Shown here piece by piece: positions 30,541-40,965 of a stretch of 64,000 bases of DNA. Below the pieces are notes generated by a model that had not been told where the DNA came from, did no database searches, and saw only the letters and a list, made by a program, of their open reading frames with translations. The stretch's first letter is position 1. Each line of letters opens with the position of its first letter. Made by a program: the position numbers and the translations under genes. This DNA comes from Diploptera punctata (lineage: Eukaryota; Arthropoda; Insecta; Blattodea; Blaberidae), in NCBI GenBank assembly GCA_030220185.1, contig JASPKZ010010272.1, positions 3,831,501 to 3,895,500 of the forward strand. Direction: 5' to 3'.

Positions 30541-30814
30541 ATTATAATTCCAGGGAAAATTCATAGTTATTGTCCATAGACCTATCTTACAGCAGAAATC
30601 TCCATAAAAATCAGAAGTATAGTTGAATTAAAAGTGCAAAGACCATAGCAATAAATTAAAGAAAATTACAATGAAAGTCCAAACATAGAAGTGCTGTATA
30701 AATTTAAATGCGCGAAGATCATACTCTAAGAAAGTGGGCATTACATTTAAAATGATTTAGAAGATACAGTATAGAATTCTTATTCAGAAGCAGACCAATT
30801 TGACTAGGTTTAAC

Positions 30815-31100
30815 GCCTTGCACGAGCCTTGAAGGCCCTTGACCTATCAGCCGCCCGCTGACCTAACATTCACGAGTGTTAATCACAGAGTGGACGATTA
30901 TCTAGTCAGTATAGGGGTCCCCCAGCCGTTATAGCTAATTTTTCAACCCGAACCCGTTACTTATTGTACCTACCCAAATTCCTCACGATACTTGGTGGGC
31001 GCGGTAATGTACTCGTTAAAATTTCATGAGAAAATGTTGTCCTTACCATGGGAACTTGAACCAGCGCAAGTCCCATAGCTCCACACTACGACTCACTAGG
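30815..31100 (-). mobile_element. SINE family B, minus-strand copy
   Basis: Bases 30820-31090 contain the inverse of the 10632 copy: GAAGGCCCTT...CAGCCG, AGTATAGGGGTCCCCCAGCC, the box B inverse GGAACTTGAACCAGC and CCCATAGCTCCACACTACGA. Several short indels are present. Confidence 0.75.
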
Positions 31101-31262
31101 TGTGAAAGACGCCCGCCCCGCCTCTCCCATTCAACCATATGTTAGATAGGCTGACAAGGTAAGACACTGCTGCTTAGGCCTACTTGTCAGTTGTTTCATT
31201 GGAGGTGCACCTGCCGGGGGTAGGGAGATGCCGTCTTTTCACACGATCACACCTAGTGAGCA
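31091..31262. repeat. Short inverted repeat
   Basis: CTCACTAGGTGTGAAAGACG (31091-31110) faces CGTCTTTTCACACGATCACACCTAGTGAG (31231-31259), the same sequence inverted with an 8-nt extra segment. The GC-rich interior has no coding signal. It may be a small foldback element that abuts the SINE. Confidence 0.45.
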
Positions 31263-31483
31263 AGTTTTAAGAGGCCTGCTCAACACCAAGGCTCGGCTAC
31301 GGTGCAGGACAAGCTGGCTGGGTTAGTTGTCTTTATTCGAAGAAGGACATTGCATTATCACGAACCATTATAATCCTAATCCGTCATTGGAATATCACAA
31401 ATTCTTTAAAAAAACAGCATCACTAAGTGAAACACAAATACACAACCTACCGATACACAAAGATTTAGACGCGATATAGTCTT

Positions 31484-31535
<52 letters not shown>
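31484..31535. repeat. (TA)n microsatellite
   Basis: An uninterrupted TA dinucleotide run of about 50 bases. Confidence 0.95.
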
Positions 31536-31537
<2 letters not shown>

Positions 31538-31689
31538 GAGCTGTAAAACGACACATTATAACTTATATCTTAGTCTTGCAATCTAGCCGTAAAAAGCCCG
31601 GCAAATTTTGTTCAAAAGGCTTTGTGTTTAGACTTTTATAAGTTCTTTCACGTGCAACAAATTTACGACAATGGACCTACGGCTTTGCT

Positions 31690-31800
31690 TTTCTTTCCTT
31701 CCGAAGAAAGGATCTTATGACCTTATAAATCCATCGATCCCAACCGTATCTGAACTCGCGAACTAAGGAACTAGAGATGTGCACGGTTAACTACCAGTTC
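31690..31800 (-). mobile_element. SINE family E fragment
   Basis: AAATCCATCGATCCCAACCG with a box B-like inverse TCTGAACTCGCGAAC matches the arrangement at 52490-52690, as does the CTTCCGAAGAAAGGATC block. Read on the minus strand it is a tRNA-like head followed by GGGATCGATGGATTT. Confidence 0.5.
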
Positions 31801-31964
31801 ACAAAAGTGATCTACTCAATCTATCCTAATCTATAACACAATTCACAAGTTTACTTGAAACACATAATTTTGTATTCTAATGAAGTCGGGAATACAGTTT
31901 ATTATAATTTAACCTTAGATTAAATTACAGGCCTATATGAACTACATACATTTGCGTAACTTAC

Positions 31965-32199
31965 CAACAGCAATTGTTTCATTTTCAATGGCAAAGTGGC
32001 TCATAAACGAGAAAGATGCTAAGGCAACTCTGTGTTTCATTGTTTTCTGGTGTTGCACAATGTCGGAATTCCCACCATGAGCGATAGAAAACTTAGCTTT
32101 ACATATTTTACAAAGAACTTCCCAACTTAATTCTGTAGATTCAAGGAAGGGGTATTTCGTGCTGAGAGCAAAATTAAACGAACATTTTCGTTTAGGCAT
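31965..32199 (-). CDS. BED-like zinc finger first exon (partial)
   Basis: From ATG 32199 the frame reads MPKRKCSFNFALSTKYPFLE, then CKICKAKFSIAHGGNSDIVQ and HQKTMKHRVA. The C-x2-C...H...H spacing with the SIAHGG-SDI-QH-KT-KH signature is common in transposon-derived zinc-finger proteins of insects. After ETIAV comes G|GTAAGT (31964-31959), a consensus splice donor, so coding likely continues in another exon outside the readable part. It could be a host gene derived from a hAT-type transposase. No downstream exon was identified. Confidence 0.5.
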
Positions 32200-32911
32200 A
32201 CTGTTAAATCATCGTCACTCAAAAGGTAAACACGAAACAATATATCGATGCCATTACGCTGCTTACAGCTGACTGTCGAATAAGTTCGAGAGTTCAGGAC
32301 AGTGTAGCCAACTACTCTTCACGGATTTTCATTCCAAATATCCCGAGTTCCGTTTCTATGGTATTTTACATTAAAATCTCTTCTATATAAATGCATATTT
32401 TCAAATTAATAGAGCACATAGGTAACGATGATATAATTTTAGATTTTACACAACCAATTACCAATACACAATGAAACAAAGATAAATAGGGGAGGGTGGG
32501 GCAAGTGAGTTCCACGTTTCGTTTTTTATATAGCGGACATGTTTTTCTTTAGAAAGCAAATATCTAAATATTATCTTGTAATTAAGTTAATCTTCAGTCA
32601 AATAGTGTATTACATAATAGTATATCTATGTTTATTTGGTTATTGAACGTAAAATTGTGAAATGAAATGGATGGGGCAAGTCAAACACCCTATGGGACAA
32701 GAGAGTCTAGCACATAAATTTGAGAAAACAAAACAAAAAAAAAAACGAAAACGGTAATCAAGTATTAGGAGCAAAAAAAAGTGATTATTTGAATTATCTT
32801 ACAGATGTTAACCTAAAATTAAATAAACAAATGAAAATAACATATAATACACTATTTCATTTCCATAAGCCTAAGAAATAATGCATTAATTCTAACAAAA
32901 TAAAATTAGAT

Positions 32912-33873
32912 TTAGCTTAAATCGATAATTTTCAAGCTATATATACATAAACATTTGCAGTTTATTTTCACTAGTATATATAAAAATGTTCCGACTTGCT
33001 TCCTGCTTTTCTGTGCTATAATCTTTCCAGGCTTCTGCACTACTAAAATACTTGCCTCGTCACTATTAAAAATCCTATTAGGAGAAAATTTGTAGGAATG
33101 CATTACTTCTTGCAGATTTGAGAAAAACTGCAACACTGACTACTTAGAAACCCCAACAACTCTTGCTAAGCTGGTAGGTTCAAGTCGCCGGATCGAAAGT
33201 GCTGTCTTTTTAGATATCCAGAAACCCTGTCTTTACCAGCATTTCTCCGCGTTTAATCAAAGGGATGCGCTATCCCGTTGACCTCTGCAAACTGATAGGC
33301 TAATTTTCTAAGAACTGCAATGGTGAGACGCCTCGTCACTATTAAAAATCCTATTAGGAGAAAATTTGTAGGAATGCATTACTTCTTGCAGATTTGAGAA
33401 AAACTGCAACACTGACTACTTAGAAACCCCAACAACTCTTGCTAAGCTGGTAGGTTCAAGTCGCCGGATCGAAAGTGCTGTCTTTTTAGATATCCAGAAA
33501 CCCTGTCTTTACCAGCATTTCTCCGCGTTTAATCAAAGGGATGCGCTATCCCGTTGACCTCTGCAAACTGATAGGCTAATTTTCTAAGATCTGCAACGGT
33601 GAGACCGTAGAAGAGTTTTTCTAGCTCCAGCAAGTGATTTTTTAGTTCGTCCTCCATTTCTTCATTGAACACTGGTTTAAATCTTCCTATACTGATTACT
33701 TTACCTAATGTTCCACGAACCAACCTCGATAGAGTAGTTCGAGGTATGCTGTACTTTGCAGATGTTTGTCTCACCGACACTGCACCATATCTAATTTCAT
33801 CCAAAGCCTTTTGGGCATCATCTTCCGTCCATCCCATATCTCTATCTGTCTTCCTTTTATAATTTCTGACCAT
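32912..33873 (-). pseudogene. pogo-type transposase with tandem duplication
   Basis: It starts at ATG 33873 (MVRNYKRKTDRDMGWTEDDA). A psq-type HTH follows: KALDEIRYGAVSVRQTSAKY then SIPRTTLSRLVRGT. After a duplicated, multiply stopped middle part, the frame YKFSPNRIFNSDEASILVVQ then KPGKIIAQKSRKQVG contains the first catalytic Asp region (normally N-DE). The later acidic residues of the DDE core are absent, so it cannot be active. The N-terminal 115 residues remain open. Confidence 0.75.
33055..33606. repeat. 276-bp tandem duplication inside the pogo-type element
   Basis: CCTCGTCACTATTAAAAATC starts at 33055 and again at 33331. The two 276-bp units differ at only two positions that I noticed near their ends, so the duplication is recent relative to the element. 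276 is a multiple of three. Confidence 0.9.
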
Positions 33874-34156
33874 GTCTGTAATATATATATTTAAAGAAAT
33901 ACATTTAAGCCCTCCCTACTCTACGTATTAAAAATTATCAATTACACATAAACACTACCCAGAGATCATATAAAATAATGCAGAGTGATTAATATGAACA
34001 TTTATACACGGTGTCCCTGCATTTTAGCGTATTCAAAACAGAGGGGGGAAAACACGACTGTAAAAATGTCACATTTTATGTTTTTATATAATTTCAGTGA
34101 AATGATGGGGCAACTGAGTCACCTCGATAATTTTCATGGACTCACTTGCCCCAAAC

Positions 34157-34356
34157 TAACACTCGGAATAAATTGGGCCCTGTCATAGAGGTTATCAGAT
34201 ATAAGATCCGTCAATGTAACAATAGAGATCTCATAAAGTAAGTTTTCCATTAGAAATAGTAGAACTTTTAAAAATAAATGTTTGCACATGAATACACAAC
34301 CTTTTATAAAGGTTAATCCTTACTTCAAAATCACAAAATACTTATAGTTGAATGCA
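34157..34356. other. No recognised feature
   Basis: AT-rich DNA between the pogo-type element and the Penelope-like 3' end. Confidence 0.5.
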
Positions 34357-34429
34357 GGCTTTCACGGCCGGTAATCATAATGTTGAGTGATTCCGGGTTA
34401 TGTAGCCGTGGTCCATAGTTGGTGTTGAT

Positions 34430-34472
34430 ACCAGACGTTTCGCCCTCAACTGCGGAGGGCATCTTCAGTGGC
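34430..34472 (-). ncRNA. Hammerhead ribozyme, type I, minimal stem III
   Basis: On the minus strand: GCCA (stem I), CUGAAGA, U-GCCCUC-CGCAGUU-GAGGGC (stem II, 6 bp, 7-nt loop), GAAA, ACGUC (palindromic stem III and cleavage triplet GUC), UGGU (stem I). All conserved core positions are present. The self-complementary ACGU stem III implies action as a dimer, as known for Penelope-like elements and retrozymes. Activity is inferred from the sequence. Confidence 0.8.
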
Positions 34473-34599
34473 GAGTGCTTCTAGGCGTGTTTCCTGGTCG
34501 GAAGATCTACTTAGAATGAGCGCTGTGGACGTAGGGGACGTTGTATTAGTGGTGGGTGCAGGGTGAGTGGGCGTGGCTCTTGCTGATTGGCTAATGGTC

Positions 34600-35285
34600 G
34601 TCTCCTTGTTGTCACTGGTGTTAATGTATTTATTTTCTAGTGTATGAAACCAGGCCTTAGACAGTTTGATACCTTCCTCTTTTCTGTTAATATTTCCCTT
34701 ATGCTTGTATATTTCTATAGCCTCTCGGTATAATCTAGGAAATAGTAGGAAGTTGTGGCTAAAACTTGTGTATCGTCGAATAGAATCTGGTGTCCATTCA
34801 TAATGGCATGTCTGCTACAGCTGATTTATCCATTTCTCCTTGTCTGCAGTTTCTTTTATGTTCTGATAAACGGGTGGCTATACTTCTTTTCGTGGTCCCT
34901 ATATATGATTTACCACACGAACAAGGAAGTCGATATACGCCGCAAGTGGAGAGAGGTGGCCGAGGATCCTTAGCTGAGCGAAGGCAGTCTTCTATTTTTC
35001 TTGTAGGTCTGTAAACTGTTTTTATGTTGTATTTTCGTAGGAGTTTTCCGATACGATCTGTGACTCTTTGTACATATGGTAAGTAGGCTATGCTGGTTGA
35101 GGGTGTGTTATCCATTCTGACGTGCTGTCTTCGTGGATGTATGGTTTGTCTTATTTCCTTGGATGTGTAGCCATTTTTCTGGAAACAATTGAACAGATGG
35201 TGTTGTTCTTGTTTAAGGTGTTGTGGTTGGCATAACTTGGACGCTCTGTCGAACAGTGTCTTAATGACACCTCGCTTTTGTCTTG
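34600..35285 (-). pseudogene. Penelope-like GIY-YIG endonuclease
   Basis: The reading is RQKRGVIKTLFDRASKLCQP, later VQRVTDRIGKLLRKYNIKTV, then GVYRLPCSCGKSYIGTTKRS and IATRLSEHKRNCRQGEMDKS. GVYRL-C-CGK-YIG-T is the GIY-YIG nuclease core of Penelope-like elements, with the catalytic Tyr, Gly, Arg and the CCHH-type Cys pair. After SAVADM a frame change gives NGHQILFDDTQVLATTSYY, and another gives FPRLYREAIEIYKHKGN. Two single-base lesions therefore disrupt the C-terminal part (near 34800 and 34735). The nuclease nicks target DNA for retrotransposition. Confidence 0.85.
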
Positions 35286-35401
35286 GATTAAAAATTAAAC
35301 ACATCAAACTGTATATTAATTCATTCCTGATGTCCTATGATGTAAATATGACAATTATATTTTTCTGAAATGTTATTACCTGGGAAAAAAAATTCATTTA
35401 A

Positions 35402-36609
35402 CCCGTCAGAACACGCGCATAATTTTGCACCGTTACCACACGCGCTGGGTATTTTTTACCCGAAACTTTATTAAGTGATATTAACAGCAAAATGTAATTT
35501 TTAGAATATTCTATAATTATATCTTTATTTTGACAATGTCTATCCTTCATTTGACCATGTCTAAATTATTTATTGTTTAATTTAACAATACATAAAATAA
35601 GATCTAAGTATGTACTACATTTTCTTCACAAAAATACTGTAGTATAATGTATTAGTTCAGTGAAAACAAAAATTATGAAAATGTCATATATATTTAGCAG
35701 CCACTCACACACTATGTTCACTTCCTGAATCGGGATTTACCCCCCCCCCTAAAAAATTAACAATGCACATGAGCATTAACTGCACAATAATGTTCTTCAG
35801 AAAAATACTGCAATATTATGTTTCTTGTTCAGTGCTAACATTAATTAAAAATAAATAATGATTATAGCATTTGGGAGCCAGTCACTCAAACACTATTGTC
35901 ACTTCCAGCATCAGAATTGGCACACCCCTCGCAGAAAGGCACAGAATGTTCTTTACAGATCATCTTGGTACAGCTGTGGCATGAAGTAGTTGTTTTACGA
36001 TCTTTCTTCTTCGGACATACTTCACATCGAACTGAAGACATCTTCATACATTTCTGTGTTGATTGGGTTTGTTCCTCCACACCAGCCAATCTTCGAATAG
36101 TGGATCTATTTTTTCTCCAATAAGTTCCATCTTTACCTTTGTAACTAACAAACTGAGACAGTGGAGCATCATTCTCATAGTCTTCATCACTCATAGTTGC
36201 TTCCTGTTCTGTATCAGAATTATGTTCACTTTCGGAGAGATGATCGGCTTCATCTCCTGATTCATGTTCAATAACATCTTCATCTTCATTTAGCCAGTTT
36301 ACTATTTGTCCACTTTGCCTATATTATAAGTCCATTTTGTAATGGAAAATAGAAATGGCGCACAAATAAAATGATTCACTATTTATGTTACTTATTCACA
36401 CGCGCTGGGTAATTCTTACCCAATCTTGATATATGCATGCATAAACTCCTGCAGTCACAGGAAAACTAACTAAATCTTACATACAACAATGCAAAAATAT
36501 CTGAAAGAAAGGTACTGAAAACGGCAGATAAATTTAAATTCAAACACAGTGTTGCCAACAAAAAGAATAACGTCTGGGTATTTTTTACCCTGGCGCGTGT
36601 GCTTACGGG
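35402..36609. mobile_element. piggyBac derivative, internally deleted
   Basis: TTAA flanks both ends (35398-35401, 36610-36613). The termini CCCGTCAGAACACGCGC and, inverted, CCCGTAAGCACACGCGC are about 17-bp inverted repeats. Near the ends the palindrome GGGTATTTTTTACCC occurs at about 35449 and 36577, with a variant GGGTAATTCTTACCC at about 36408. About 1.2 kb remain. The paralogous site at 45661 shows the locus without the insert, so this is a genuine transposition. Confidence 0.85.
35886..36194 (-). pseudogene. Remnant piggyBac protein: N-terminal piece joined to zinc domain
   Basis: The frame MSDEDYENDAPLSQFVSYKG followed by KDGTYWRKNRSTIRRL resembles the N-terminal region of piggyBac transposases. 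It then passes directly into CEVCPKKKDRKTTTSCHSCT and KMICKEHSVPFCEGCA, the C-terminal cysteine-rich zinc domain. The catalytic core with its Asp residues is missing, so a central deletion fused the ends in frame into a 102-residue open frame. Such a product could bind transposon ends without cutting. The open frame may be chance in a young deletion derivative. Confidence 0.65.
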
Positions 36610-36711
36610 TTAAGAAAGTGCAAACAGTGGTTTCTTTTTTGGTGTTATAATCAATTGCTACAAATGTTTTTATATTAACTCCCGCATGCGCTATGTGTTG
36701 ACATTCATGCG

Positions 36712-36713
<2 letters not shown>

Positions 36714-36772
<59 letters not shown>
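36714..36772. repeat. (TA)n(CA)n microsatellite
   Basis: A TA run of about 40 bases followed by CA repeats, within the P-block of the foldback family. Confidence 0.95.
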
Positions 36773-36860
36773 ATCTGGTAGCCGTATTTCTTACAGAGCC
36801 AGTTACTGCAAAATAATGCTATGACCTGTTCAGAATGTTAAAAAGGAGGCGCTTTCATTA

Positions 36861-38217
36861 TTATGACTATTTAACTCATGCCACAAATGCTAGTCAATGA
36901 CCAATCATGTTTCAATGAATTTTGTTTTACAACCAATGACAGTCGTGTTTCACCTCGCTCTTTATCAGCTCCTGCTTTTGTGATAAAGAAAGCTCCTTTT
37001 TAATGTTCTGAACAGGACAGAACATTATTTTTCTCCAACAAATACATTGAATACAGCAAATAATGAACAGATTCCTTGATTTCATTGAGTTGTTTACTAA
37101 AAAAATAAATGAATAACCCGTAATGTTGATTATGATGTGTTTCATTATTTCTCCACTTGGGTACATTCTTACAATATTCCGATCTTATTTGGCAATAAAT
37201 AATATGATCTAGTTGCAGTGAATGAACATAATCTCACATTTCTGATTTGTTTTCAAACATCGCCGTTTACATTAAATACATAAATATTTTAAAGTAACTA
37301 TAGTTGAACAATGATTTGTGAGTAAACAGCTTAATTTTATTCGTTAAGTAGTCCTAACAAATGCCACTCTTGATTTCCAAATTCTCTAGATAAATTGGAA
37401 ATCACTCGTGGCATTATTTATGATTATTTAACTCATGTCGCAAATGGTAGTCAATGACCAATTACGTTTCAATGAGTTCTGTTTTACACCAATGACAGTC
37501 GTGTTTCACCTCGCTCTTTATCGATTTCTCTTTATCAGCTCCTGCTTTTGAGATAAAGAAAGCTCCTCCTTTTTTAATATTCTGAACAGGTTAGACCATT
37601 ATTTTTCTCCAACAAATACATTGAATATAGCAAATAATGAATAGATTCAGTGATTTTACCGAGTTGTTTATTCAAAATATAAATGATTAACCTATAATGT
37701 TGATTATAATAGTTTGACGTGTTTCATTATTTCTCCACTAGAGTGCATTCTTACGATATTGCAATCCTATTTGGCAATAAATAATATGATCGAGTTGCAG
37801 TGAACATACATAACCTCACATTTCTAATTTGTTTTCAAACATCGCCGTTTACATTAACTATATAAATATTTTAAAACACCGGTAACTATATTGTTTATTT
37901 TTTATTATTTCACTCACCTCATACTTAAACCGGTAACTATATTCAAATAATTATTTTTTTAGTAAAGAGCTTAATTTTATTCGTTAAATAGTCCTAACAA
38001 ATGCCACTCTTGATTTCCAAATTATCTAGATAAATTCACTCCTCACTTCGTGAGTCGTGAATTTATCGATAATTTGGAAATCACTCGTGGCATTACTTAT
38101 GATAAACTTTAGTTGGTAAATTCTAGGCGAAACACGATTGTGATTGATTGTAAATAAAAAATCATTGAAACGTGATTGGTCGTTGACTCCCATTTGGGGC
38201 ATGAGTTAAACAGTCAT
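36861..38217. mobile_element. Foldback-type repeat with tandem internal units
   Basis: The left end (ATTTAACTCATGCCACAAAT, CAATGACCAATCATGTTTCA, TGTTTCACCTCG) recurs inverted at 38128-38217. In between, a roughly 640-bp unit occurs twice (36864-37414 and 37425-38093), each ending in an inverted-repeat core. The core at 38001-38093 is ATGCCACTCTTGATTTCCAA facing TTGGAAATCACTCGTGGCAT around CTCACTTCGTGAG. The core at 37361-37414 lacks its centre. A third relative lies at 45232-46012. No coding capacity; transposition machinery unknown. Confidence 0.6.
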
Positions 38218-38697
38218 TAAAAAATATATTTTAATTTGTTGGAGCAAAATATACTATCGCATACCTAATGGGATATGTCCATATTTTAAAAAATGCGTCG
38301 GGCAGGAGCTGCGTAAAATAAGCGAATCTCTTAGTAATACGAATTTATGATGCCATTTTGCTGGTTTACGGAATATATATTTTATTAAATTGAAAAAAAC
38401 TGTTACTACATTACGATGTCTAGCACAGTCCACTCTGGAGCTAGTTGAGACCCTATGGGAGCTGTTGTTTTTGTGGCCATAGTTAAGGGGTTTTGTCACT
38501 TAACCCTCGCATATTTAACGGCGATTGTGTTCAGCCCTGAGTCGATTTATATTAAGGTGAAATGAGATGTTACCACCCCAGAATAGGGCATCGTAAACTG
38601 CACTGCTGACGAGCCTAGCCTTAAGCTGTTGAATACACAATGAGCCATTCTGCTCCAGTGATGGGTAGGCCTACAGCACTCTTTTCATGTTGTTCCA
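38218..38697. other. No recognised feature
   Basis: I see no conserved frame, RNA gene or repeat copy here. Confidence 0.45.
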
Positions 38698-39089
38698 TCA
38701 TGAGGGGAGGTGGATGAATGGTAAATATTTTAGGTAAACAGGACGTACATGTAACGTAATGTCCAATATTGTGCACAGAATGGAATGAGTTGCGATAAAA
38801 TGAAACATGTTTCTGACTTTATGATCAATTATGGTCGCAATATATGACATTTGTGCTATATTGTTGAGCTCTGCGATCCTCATGTACCATGGGGTCCAAA
38901 AGATAATTTTGAAGCATTTATTCTGTAAGATCCGAACATCCTTTGATGACAAGCAGCGATAATCCCATTTTCTTTTATGACCGAAAGATAAAGATTCCTT
39001 CGCGTACGTTTTAAAATATCCCATAATCTATTAAATGCAGAAGGGGAATACTTCCAATTATTTTTTTTAATTCTCATAGTCGAGTCCAC
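38698..39089 (-). pseudogene. Jockey-like LINE ORF2, C-terminal end
   Basis: Two overlapping frames read KKNNWKYSPSAFNRLWDILK and KWDYRCLSSKDVRILQNKCF then KIIFWTPWYMRIAELNNIAQ. W...KD...LQ-K-L+-I...PWY+R...L is the C-terminal signature of Jockey-clade ORF2 proteins. A frameshift separates the pieces, and the stop is near 38698. Confidence 0.6.
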
Positions 39090-39815
39090 ACCAGCTGTGC
39101 ATAGCGATTGTCTGTGTTGGGGAGAGCCGAATTCATGGTACAGTTTAAGGTAGTCTTTTCTCGTTTATGTAATTTTTAAGTATGGGATCGGTAACCTTTC
39201 TTTGTGAAGAGTGATCTGTTGGTATTGTTGATAGTGTTGTGGCTGTTTTTATTGTTGACTGGAAGATATGTTCCACTGGTTAAGCATGTTCGTGTAATTC
39301 TGCCAATGTGAACGTGTTGTATTTTTTAAGGGGGGGGGGTATAAAAGAAAAGATGGCGAGATTTGAAATAATATTGGAGAGTGATCTAGAAATACATTAT
39401 ATAACTGTAACTGGACAGCTAATGACATGAGGAAAATTTTTTAAGAAGTGGCTGAATTCGAACTCCTATGAACAATAATTTGAGGCGCTCAGAATAATAA
39501 CGGCAGATCCCAACCAACATCGAATTTTGAGATAAAAGCATGACCGTGCACAGTTGCCATCTACCTTTCATGTGATGCAGTATCAAACGAATTGGGATAT
39601 GCCAAAGCTCTCATTTTCACCTTTAAAATTTGTCCGTAGTGAAAACGAACACATTCTCAGCGAAAAAAATGACATATCCCAACTATGGGTGCTTTACTTT
39701 ATGTCCGCTACACGTTCATGGCGTTGTAGTGAACGGTAGTGAATATGGGGCCGTCTGTAGATGTTATTCCTGAATCTCCAAAATAAGGAAAGAAACGAGC
39801 GAAAAAGGCAACTGA
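39090..39815. other. No recognised feature; one G-run
   Basis: A run of ten G near 39331 is the only striking element; otherwise no support for genes. Confidence 0.45.
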
Positions 39816-40064
39816 ATGAGTAATAAGAGAAGAAAGTTGTGCAGAGATAGCATTAAATCGTATGTAATGAAAAAGTCCATAGTGGTTCCAGAAAAAAAAA
39901 GCGAACAGTTAGATAAATACTGTAACATTCCTGATTCAACTTGCGTGTTTCAACTTTTGTCTCACATTGTGAAGGACACATTGTTTGTAGAATTCTATAG
40001 GCTTGGTGACTATAATAAGCAGAATGCCTATTTGTTTAATTTAATACAGATAAGTGAACCTTGA
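39816..40064 (+). pseudogene. Transposon-related protein scrap (GDYNKQNAYLF motif)
   Basis: The frame MSNKRRKLCRDSIKSYVMKK continues to a segment with FVEFYRLGDYNKQNAYLFNL. C...F...R...+-FY-LGD-NKQNAYL-I resembles the N-terminal block of a transposon-derived protein common in insects; I cannot name the family. Frames downstream to about 40260 carry further weakly coding-like sequence. Probably a fragment. Confidence 0.35.
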
Positions 40065-40584
40065 AAGGCACATAAAAAAGGATAGACTTCTCAGAGACGA
40101 AAGCAGGCTCAAGTTTACCCTCAAATATATATCATGGTGAAGAATGAAGCACAGCCTGATGAAATTATTGAAATATTTACCACCCATCCATCATCTATCA
40201 TGATGTTTATAACTGTCTTCATCATGATGGTGTTATTGATGGCGAAAAATGTGAAGATTTGGAATAGAGGTATTTCAAATTGTTAAATTAAAGAAAAGTC
40301 AATGTTACACATTTTTTTGTTTTATATAGTTTTTGTTCTAATAAACAACACAACACCAGGAAAAGTAGGCCTATTCAACACAATGATTTAAGAATTTGCA
40401 CATAGATTTGAAATCCCTTAATTTAAATACCCAGAAAATATCAAGTTGTAATGTTAACTACTTTCCATGTTTAAAAAAAACAGAAAATGACATTTATCTC
40501 AAAATTAACTTTGGTTGGGATCTGCCGTTATTATTCCAAGCGCCTCTATTGTAAACATGATTGAGGTGCACAAATAAATTAAAC

Positions 40585-40965
40585 ATAGGCTCAATTCTGA
40601 AAATGCATTCAGGGACTCTTGTCACAACTTCTCTAAAAGCATTAAAGTAAAAATATATAAAACTTATTATTCAGGTTATATGCCTATTATATGGATATCA
40701 AACATGAACTCTTGTTTTAAGGGAGGAAAAAAAAAATTATGAGTATTCAAGAATGAAGTTCTTTGGAAAAAATTTGGACCAAAGAGAGATTAATAGACAG
40801 GCGAATTGAGAAGACTACATAATAGTGAGCTATATGATCTTTATAAATTTTGATTTAAGGGAAGTAGCTTATACAGATAATGACTGGAAAACAATAGCTC
40901 ACGATAAGGATGTATGGAGAGCTTATGTCCGCGCGGCCATGAACTTATGGGTTCGATAGTGCAAT
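40585..40965 (+). pseudogene. Endonuclease-reverse transcriptase LINE, C-terminal end
   Basis: Pieces read FRDSCHNFSKSIKVKIYKTY, RRLHNSELYDLYKF-type sequence and LREVAYTDNDWKTIAHDKDV then WRAYVRAAMNLWVR before a stop. It is the same family as 3262-3560, but the middle of the C-terminal domain is deleted and several frameshifts are present. Confidence 0.7.

Larger units (their letters stand above)
32489..34156 (-). mobile_element. pogo/Tigger-type transposon, decayed
   Basis: The ends carry GGTGGGGCAAGTGAGT (left) and, inverted, GTTTGGGGCAAGTGAGTCC (right), next to TA on each side (32487-32488 and 34157-34158). Related GGGGCAA-TGAGTC motifs recur at about 32672 and 34104. The interior encodes a damaged pogo-type transposase on the minus strand with an internal 276-bp tandem duplication. 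Length is about 1.67 kb. Confidence 0.65.
34357..35285 (-). mobile_element. Penelope-like element, 3' end with hammerhead
   Basis: The coding part (34600-35285) ends in a GIY-YIG endonuclease. The 3' UTR contains a hammerhead (34430-34472) and ends ACCGGCCGTGAAAGCCTGCA at 34357. The last block, CGGCCGTGAAAGCCTGCATTC, matches the ends of the inserts at 44314-44561 and, more distantly, 4951 and 18488. The 5' end is truncated at about 35285, where the foldback repeat family begins. Reverse transcriptase is missing. Confidence 0.8.
35286..36860 (+). mobile_element. Foldback family P-block, split by a piggyBac derivative
   Basis: ACATCAAACTGT...CCTGATGTCCTATGATGTAA, AAGTGCAAACAGTGGTTTCT and GTTACTGCAAAATAATGCTM-type blocks align in order with 45545-45890. 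That copy lacks the piggyBac insert (35402-36609) and preserves one TTAA at 45661-45664. A (TA)n(CA)n run interrupts the block at 36714. Confidence 0.7.
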
